Shown here in pieces: positions 7,091 to 11,567 of a DNA stretch of 11,567 bases (position 1 is its first letter; every line of letters begins with the position of its first letter). The notes beneath the pieces are model-generated. The model searched no databases, was not told the DNA's origin, and was given only the letters and a program-made list of their open reading frames with translations. The stretch lies in NCBI GenBank assembly GCA_016744725.1, contig JADGDW010000145.1:1-11567 (forward strand), in the 5' to 3' direction. Source of the DNA: Candidatus Albibeggiatoa sp. nov. BB20 (GTDB lineage Bacteria > Pseudomonadota > Gammaproteobacteria > Beggiatoales > Beggiatoaceae). A program made the translations under genes and the position numbers.

Positions 7091-7118
7091 CTCACTTCAA
7101 TTTAAAACATAGGACTGA

Positions 7119-8588
7119 TTATTTCATCGCGCCTTTACCATAGCGTTCTTCATAGCCTTTACGTACAGCGTCAATTTGCTCTGGCTTTAAGCCATTGAAA
7201 AACCAATCATGTCCTTCAATAGGTCTAAAGTGTTTATCTAATAACTTCTGTGCTTCTTCATCACCAACTAACTCTTTCAACTCAGGAACGAATTCAAAAT
7301 AAGTATGTTTAGCTACTTCATAAATACCATGCCACCAAGTGTAGTCAGGGCCACTCATAGATGCACCATGTCTTGCACGACGGCCTTCATGATGCCAAAT
7401 TTCCCACCAAACCCACTCAATTTTTTCATCAAATGGTGCGGGGGTTAGTTTACCCATGGTTTTTAGATCAGTAATAATAGCTGCAATCGGTTTAGCAAAT
7501 TTAGTGTTATATAAATCAACTAAATCGTCAAACTGTTTATAATGGCCATCAACATATTCTGAAGTATGGCAAGCATAACAAATGCCTTCCATTTTGCCGC
7601 GACGATCTTCCCAAGTAAACACTTCAGAGACTGTGCCACCGTTGGCTTTTGGATGATCTGGTTTATCACCTACTTTAGGTAATGGCTGACCTTCAGGTAA
7701 ATCATATTGATGTCCATTATCTAAACGTATCAAATTGATTTTATTTGAAATAGGAGTACGTAAATTCCATGAAAGCCGTTCGCCCACATCATGGGTTTTA
7801 GGTTGATCGCCTGAGGCACTCATGTGACAAGTAGCACAAGTTGGGGCAGCACTGTAATCAACACCCGCAACCCATTTGTCTGAACCTAAATTCATTTTAT
7901 CCACATTAGCGCGGTAAATAATGCCATGCTTAGATTCGTTATAGACTTCGATTTGAGGATGGTCAGGACCTACGTGACATTTACCACAGGTATCAGGGGT
8001 TCTTGCTTGCGCCCGAGAGAATTCGTGACGACCATGACATGCAGTACACGCGCCTTTTGAACCATCAGGATTAATCCGACCAATACCTGTATTTGGCCAT
8101 GTATCTTTTGTAGGTTTACCTTTTTCATCAATTTTGATGGTTGTACCATGACATTGACGACAACCCGCATTTACTGCTGCTGGGCCACCAATGACTTCAC
8201 CTAGTAAATTATCTAAAGAATGTAAGATTTCACCAGCACTGGCATGATGCGAACGTTGTACTTCTTTAAATTCACGCGGATGACAGGTAGAACAGTCTTT
8301 AGGTGTCACAATCACAGAAATACGTTGATCGTGATGCTCATAGCCATCAATATCATCAGGTTCAGCTCTATGGCAATCTAAGCAATCTACACCGTTTTGA
8401 CCATGTTTACTCTGATTCCACTCCAAATACATACCGGGGCTTTCTGTCATGTGACATTCAACACATTCCTTACCCTCATCAGTACCCCAGTCTTTACCCT
8501 CTTTTCCTGCGGGACGTTCTGCAAAACTGTGACTGCAAAACAACAATCCCAGCATAAATAATAAAATATGCCCTACTTTGGTATACAT
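7119..8588 (-). CDS. hao: Octaheme c-type cytochrome, hydroxylamine oxidoreductase family
   Basis: A 489-residue secreted multiheme cytochrome. I take the ATG at 8586-8588: AGGAG lies eight bases upstream, and a clean signal peptide follows (hydrophobic core, cut probably after SFA at residue 23). The longer in-frame start at 8648 lacks these. There are exactly eight CxxCH motifs, at C42, C69, C99, C143, C181, C201, C251 and C337, with the wide gap before the last that is usual for HAO. The C-terminal helical part carries WVWWEIWHHEGRRARHG and GPDYTWWHG (about 413-421), the region where HAO-family proteins place active-site and trimer contacts. Related enzymes either oxidise hydroxylamine or, in the epsilonproteobacterial type, reduce nitrite or hydroxylamine; similar octaheme proteins are known from Beggiatoa. 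No cytochrome c554, cM552 or haoB gene is present here, and the upstream FNR-like box favours an anaerobic role. Which reaction it runs is not decided by the sequence I can align by eye. Confidence 0.93.
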   Translation of the reverse strand: MYTKVGHILLFMLGLLFCSHSFAERPAGKEGKDWGTDEGKECVECHMTESPGMYLEWNQSKHGQNGVDCLDCHRAEPDDIDGYEHHDQRISVIVTPKDCSTCHPREFKEVQRSHHASAGEILHSLDNLLGEVIGGPAAVNAGCRQCHGTTIKIDEKGKPTKDTWPNTGIGRINPDGSKGACTACHGRHEFSRAQARTPDTCGKCHVGPDHPQIEVYNESKHGIIYRANVDKMNLGSDKWVAGVDYSAAPTCATCHMSASGDQPKTHDVGERLSWNLRTPISNKINLIRLDNGHQYDLPEGQPLPKVGDKPDHPKANGGTVSEVFTWEDRRGKMEGICYACHTSEYVDGHYKQFDDLVDLYNTKFAKPIAAIITDLKTMGKLTPAPFDEKIEWVWWEIWHHEGRRARHGASMSGPDYTWWHGIYEVAKHTYFEFVPELKELVGDEEAQKLLDKHFRPIEGHDWFFNGLKPEQIDAVRKGYEERYGKGAMK

Positions 8589-8638
8589 TAAAAACGCTCC
8601 TAAAAATAGATTAAAATGATAAATAAATTCGCCATTCA

Positions 8639-8680
8639 ACCATAGCAAAATTAGGATTAAAAGTCTTTGATATAAATCAA
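8639..8680 (-). promoter_or_regulatory. FNR/ANR box and extended -10 promoter of the HAO-family gene
   Basis: TTGAT-ATAA-ATCAA at 8667-8680 is a perfect match to the FNR/ANR consensus. On the minus strand an extended -10, TGC plus TATGGT, lies at 8647-8639. The box centre (8673.5) and the -10 centre (8641.5) are 32 bp apart, which is the class II activator geometry (box at about -41.5). The start codon is about 45 nt after the predicted start of transcription. This predicts induction under low oxygen. Confidence 0.72.
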
Positions 8681-8746
8681 CAAACCCACAAAAAATATTG
8701 TATTGATTTTATTCAGCTAAATAGCCTGTTGGATAAATGTTTTTGT

Positions 8747-8755
8747 TGTTATAAA
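8747..8755 (+). promoter_or_regulatory. Extended -10 element upstream of the Cache-receptor gene
   Basis: TGT followed by TATAAA (8750-8755) is a good extended -10, with transcription expected near 8762. No strong -35 is visible at 16-18 bp. The leader contains a short stem AAGCT/AGCTT (8785-8798) followed by TTT directly before the ribosome site AGGG (8802-8805). The FNR-like box serving the opposite gene lies about 75 bp upstream of this -10. Confidence 0.4.
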
Positions 8756-8810
8756 ATCTTAATCTTATTCAAGAATGGGTAGCGAAGCTATTTAGCTTTT
8801 TAGGGTTCTT

Positions 8811-9884
8811 ATGCGTTTAAAATACAAGTTTTCTTTAATTTTAATTGTGAGTATTAGTATTACTGCTCTGATTGAAAGTGTTTCTTCTTACACTATGCAA
8901 CGTAAAATAATTGATGCTGTTATGTATGATGAGGCAGTGCTGATTGGCCATCAATTTGAACAATCTCTGATAGCCACCCAACAAAAAACCACCACTATTT
9001 CCGAATTTATCACCACATTACCCTCTGTTAAACAGGCCTTTGCTGAGCAGAACCGTGACCAGTTAATTGAGGTTTTATTACCTGCATATCAAATCTTGCA
9101 TGATAAACATGGCTATTCTCAAGCTCAATTCCATATTCCACCAAGCACTTCATTTTTGCGTTTACATGATATTACAAAATATGGTGATGACTTAAGCATG
9201 ATGCGAGAAACGGTGCTGGAAGCTAATCATAATCAACAAATTTATCATGGTATTGAATCGGGTATTTCAGGTGTCAGTATTCGCAGTGTTGTGCCTATGA
9301 CATACAAAGATGAACACATTGGTACATTTGAACTGGGTCTACAACTGAATGAAATATTAGATAATTTAAAAGATAGTAGTGATGTGGAAAGCGGGATTTT
9401 TATGGATGTTAATTTATTAAATAAATCTTTGGGTCAAGAACATAAATTAAATGAAGACCCTTTCTTTGGTAGTTTTAAATTGATCAATACCACCAAACCG
9501 AAATTGATGCAGGTTTTGGCTTCTGAAAGTGAACTTATTAGAGTAAAAGATAAACAGTTTTATACTCAAAATATCCGTAACTTTGAATTTTCGGTGATTT
9601 CAATGCCATTACGAGATTTTAGTAATCGCAAAATTGGTGTAGTGATTCTAGCTAAAGACTTTAGTTATTATCATGATTTAGCAAATATTTCTTTGGTGCG
9701 TACAATGAGCATTACTTTACTGGGAATTATTCTAGTTGCAACTATTTTACTTATTTTAGAAAGCTATTTCTTATATAACCCATTAAGTATTCTTGCAAAT
9801 TCTCAAAATAAATTAGAATTCGAACAATTTGCAAAGCGTAAAGATGAAATCGGGGCAATAAGTCGAAAATTGCTAGATAAATAA
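8811..9884 (+). CDS. Double-Cache membrane receptor ending after HAMP, no output domain
   Basis: A 357-residue protein with helix 1 at about 8-26, a large periplasmic domain at about 28-295, helix 2 at about 296-320, and a short cytoplasmic tail. The periplasmic part carries the hallmark run of the dCache_3-type double Cache family: FHIPPSTSFLRLHD (108-120), then KYGDDLSMMRETVLEAN (123-139), GIESGISGVSIRSVVPM (147-163) and GTFELGLQL. Such domains bind small ligands in chemoreceptors, kinases and cyclases. The tail has a HAMP-like pattern, NPLSIL (324-329) to KDEIGAIS (344-351), then ends six residues later. No methyl-accepting, kinase or GGDEF domain follows, and no frameshifted remnant of one is visible in the 31 bp before the next gene. 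It is followed by a ligand-gated ion channel gene on the same strand. It may be a sensory partner for that channel, or a truncated receptor. The start has AGGG five bases upstream. Confidence 0.85.
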   Translation: MRLKYKFSLILIVSISITALIESVSSYTMQRKIIDAVMYDEAVLIGHQFEQSLIATQQKTTTISEFITTLPSVKQAFAEQNRDQLIEVLLPAYQILHDKHGYSQAQFHIPPSTSFLRLHDITKYGDDLSMMRETVLEANHNQQIYHGIESGISGVSIRSVVPMTYKDEHIGTFELGLQLNEILDNLKDSSDVESGIFMDVNLLNKSLGQEHKLNEDPFFGSFKLINTTKPKLMQVLASESELIRVKDKQFYTQNIRNFEFSVISMPLRDFSNRKIGVVILAKDFSYYHDLANISLVRTMSITLLGIILVATILLILESYFLYNPLSILANSQNKLEFEQFAKRKDEIGAISRKLLDK

Positions 9885-9915
9885 CGCCTTCCATTTCATT
9901 AACAGGATTAGATTT

Positions 9916-10965
9916 ATGCTCAATATCTATCGTTTATTCATGAGTATTACATTGTACTTGCCTAGTTTGGTGTTTGCTCAGCTCACCGATTTTCCAGACA
10001 ATATTTATCAGCCATTGGAAGTGGGTGTTGGAATAGAGTTACAACAGCTTCATATCATTAATGAAAAAGAACATTCTTTTGATGCCGAATTGATTTTACA
10101 TCTACGTTGGAAAGACCCACGTTTGGCATTTGATATTAAACAAACAGGCACTTCTCGTAAAGAATACCGTGGTGATGATGCGAAACAATTTTTAGAACAG
10201 ATTTGGACTCCAAAAACCCATTTTAGTAATTTAAAACAAAGTGAAGAATTAAATGAAAAACGCAATGTTTTTGTTCATCCAGATGGCTTAGTGGAAGATA
10301 TTCAAGCCATTCAAGGTACATTTGAAACCGCATTTAATACACAATATTTTCCGTTTGATAATCAAAATCTTAAATTAGAATTGAAAAGCCAGTATTATGA
10401 TTTACGCTTATTAAAATTAGTGCATCGTGTTGAAGATGGTGAATATTCAGGTGTCAGTGATATGAACTTAAGCCAATGGGATATTTATCACCACCGATAT
10501 AGTTCTTATTTTTTCCGAGGTTGGAATAATGCGGCTTATTCGGGAATTGAAATGGATATTTATATTGAGCGCAGAACCAGCCAATTTTTACCGTTTATTT
10601 TCTTTCCTTTCATTACCTTAATGCTGTTTCCTAGCATCTCAATGTTTAGCCGTCATTATAATATGGAAACCAAAGTATCATTGTTATTGAATGGGATTTT
10701 GGCACAAATTGCATTGGCATTTACGATTAAAAGCACCTACACTACCGTTGAATTTGTAGGAAATACAGTTATTTACATTTTCATTTTGGGCATTGTTTAT
10801 TATTTGGTAACACTGCTGCATAATGTGATTTTGTTGAATATGTATGACTCTCGCAAAGCATTAGTCTTGACCATCGATAATTACACAAAATGGGCCTATC
10901 CACTCATATTTATCATTTTGTTAACTCATTTGAGTATTGAGGCTATTATCACGGGATTGGCTTGA
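9916..10965 (+). CDS. Pentameric ligand-gated ion channel (GLIC/ELIC-type, pro-loop family)
   Basis: A 349-residue bacterial relative of nicotinic and GABA receptors, close to GLIC in length. A signal peptide ends near VFA (about 21). The extracellular beta domain (about 22-220) has LRWKDPRLAF (63-72), IWTPKTHFSN (96-105) and the signature pro-loop FNTQYFPFD with P146. There is no cysteine in the whole protein, as expected for prokaryotic pro-loop channels. Helices: M1 about 222-243, M2 about 251-272, M3 about 284-306, M4 about 326-346, with a short M3-M4 loop. Aligning M2 to GLIC puts E251 at -2', S255 at 2', N259 at 6' and L262 at 9'. Glu at -2' predicts cation selectivity. GLIC's H11' is Q264, so proton gating by that residue is not conserved. 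AGGA lies eight bases before the ATG. Ligand unknown. It lies 31 bp after the Cache gene and abuts the next small gene. Confidence 0.93.
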   Translation: MLNIYRLFMSITLYLPSLVFAQLTDFPDNIYQPLEVGVGIELQQLHIINEKEHSFDAELILHLRWKDPRLAFDIKQTGTSRKEYRGDDAKQFLEQIWTPKTHFSNLKQSEELNEKRNVFVHPDGLVEDIQAIQGTFETAFNTQYFPFDNQNLKLELKSQYYDLRLLKLVHRVEDGEYSGVSDMNLSQWDIYHHRYSSYFFRGWNNAAYSGIEMDIYIERRTSQFLPFIFFPFITLMLFPSISMFSRHYNMETKVSLLLNGILAQIALAFTIKSTYTTVEFVGNTVIYIFILGIVYYLVTLLHNVILLNMYDSRKALVLTIDNYTKWAYPLIFIILLTHLSIEAIITGLA

Positions 10966-11286
10966 TTGGATGGTTTACATTTTTTGCATATTGTTCCAAT
11001 TAATGGGATGGTGATTGGAACAGTATTATCATTTCTAGTTACTGTGTTCTGCGTAGTGACGACATACAACGCGGAGCATCTCATATATTCCAGCAGTGAT
11101 TGTTGGAATAAAACCAATAATACACTTCACTTTAAAAACTTTGACCCCCAAATAATTGTGCCGCCTTTTTATGATAAGCAAGCTGTTCTGGATATTGAAA
11201 ACATCATCAATTTACGCTTTATTATGGTTTTGTATATATCTTTGCTTATAGTTAGCTTAACTTATTATAAATATAAATTATACTAG
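10966..11286 (+). CDS. Small two-helix membrane protein directly after the channel gene
   Basis: I do not recognise this protein. The open frame begins with TTG immediately after the channel stop codon (TGA 10963-10965), giving 106 residues; GGGA about nine bases upstream could serve as ribosome site. An in-frame ATG at 11008 would give 92 residues, with only a weak GGGA-like site directly before it. Either form has a hydrophobic helix at about residues 15-33 (106-residue numbering), a polar, N/D/K-rich middle of about 50 residues with one Cys (C46) and NKTNNT, and a second helix at about 84-101 followed by a short basic tail (YKYKLY). Both ends are probably cytoplasmic, with the middle in the periplasm. 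Zero spacing implies translational coupling with the channel, so an accessory or assembly subunit is a reasonable guess. No homologue comes to mind. Confidence 0.55.
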   Translation: MDGLHFLHIVPINGMVIGTVLSFLVTVFCVVTTYNAEHLIYSSSDCWNKTNNTLHFKNFDPQIIVPPFYDKQAVLDIENIINLRFIMVLYISLLIVSLTYYKYKLY

Positions 11287-11567
11287 TAAAAATAGCCGAT
11301 TAGCGATCTGTCTTTATTTTGACTTACATATAATATCTTTTTCCCTATTTTGCTATTCAAAGTGAAATAATTGCCCTCTAAAATTTATTTATACCCTTAA
11401 TATCCTTAGTTTATTTCTACAACTAACTATTTTTTTTGGGTTTTTTTTGATAAGTAAAATTTATTCAAAACATGAGCTTAAACTTAGTTGCATATCTAAA
11501 CTAATAATTTTTTTAAAAAAACTGTAAAAAAGGGCTGTACATTGAAATAATTTTGTCATATATTTGC
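11287..11567. other. AT-rich non-coding tail
   Basis: About 280 bp with stops in all frames I read. It contains homopolymer runs (T8 and T8 around GGG near 11432-11450), a perfect A/T palindrome of seven T then seven A at 11508-11521, and an isolated TATAAT at 11329-11334 without a convincing -35. I see no GC-rich hairpin that would serve as a terminator for the channel operon and no gene. Confidence 0.5.

Noticed and set aside
1..11567. CRISPR array, tRNA or rRNA genes
   Set aside because: No regularly spaced repeats, no cloverleaf-like sequence and no conserved rRNA words seen on reading both strands.

Overview
The window looks like a chromosomal segment of an AT-rich gammaproteobacterium. 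The core genes (def, fmt, lptG) are of proteobacterial type. An octaheme cytochrome of the hydroxylamine oxidoreductase (HAO) family under an apparent FNR site, together with a prokaryotic pentameric ligand-gated channel, would fit a large sulfur-oxidising, nitrate-respiring lineage such as Beggiatoaceae/Thiotrichales. That placement is an inference from gene content and composition, not a measured result.

Layout. (1) 1-440: no intact gene. The minus strand carries a decayed transposase C-terminus (about 63-278), followed by a hairpin-like repeat (345-392). (2) 441-1533, minus: a two-gene unit of an AhpD-like/carboxymuconolactone-decarboxylase-fold protein and a four-helix cytochrome b561-type protein. 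(3) 1534-2049: non-coding divergent region with several inverted repeats. (4) 2050-3484, plus: def-fmt, which remove and add the N-formyl group of initiator methionine. (5) 3782-4861, plus: lptG, a lipopolysaccharide-export permease without lptF beside it. (6) 4814-6960: a LysR regulator divergent from a YbfB-like MFS transporter, with a T-N11-A operator lying between the -35 and -10 of the transporter promoter. (7) 7119-8588, minus: a secreted octaheme c-type cytochrome with a perfect TTGAT-N4-ATCAA box placed as in a class II FNR-activated promoter. (8) 8811-11286, plus: a three-gene run of a double-Cache membrane receptor that stops right after HAMP, a cysteine-less pentameric ligand-gated ion channel, and a small two-helix membrane protein whose likely TTG start abuts the channel stop codon. 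(9) 11287-11567: AT-rich, no gene seen.

How it may work together. The best candidate for an undescribed system is region 8: a periplasmic dCache sensor with no cytoplasmic output domain, co-directional and closely spaced with a ligand-gated channel and a small membrane protein. An attractive but unproven reading is a sensor/channel/accessory-subunit assembly in which Cache ligand binding modulates ion flux. It shares its upstream region with the FNR-type HAO-family gene, so a link to anaerobic nitrogen metabolism is possible but rests on adjacency only. The remaining regions are ordinary housekeeping or accessory genes, with some local oddities listed under findings.
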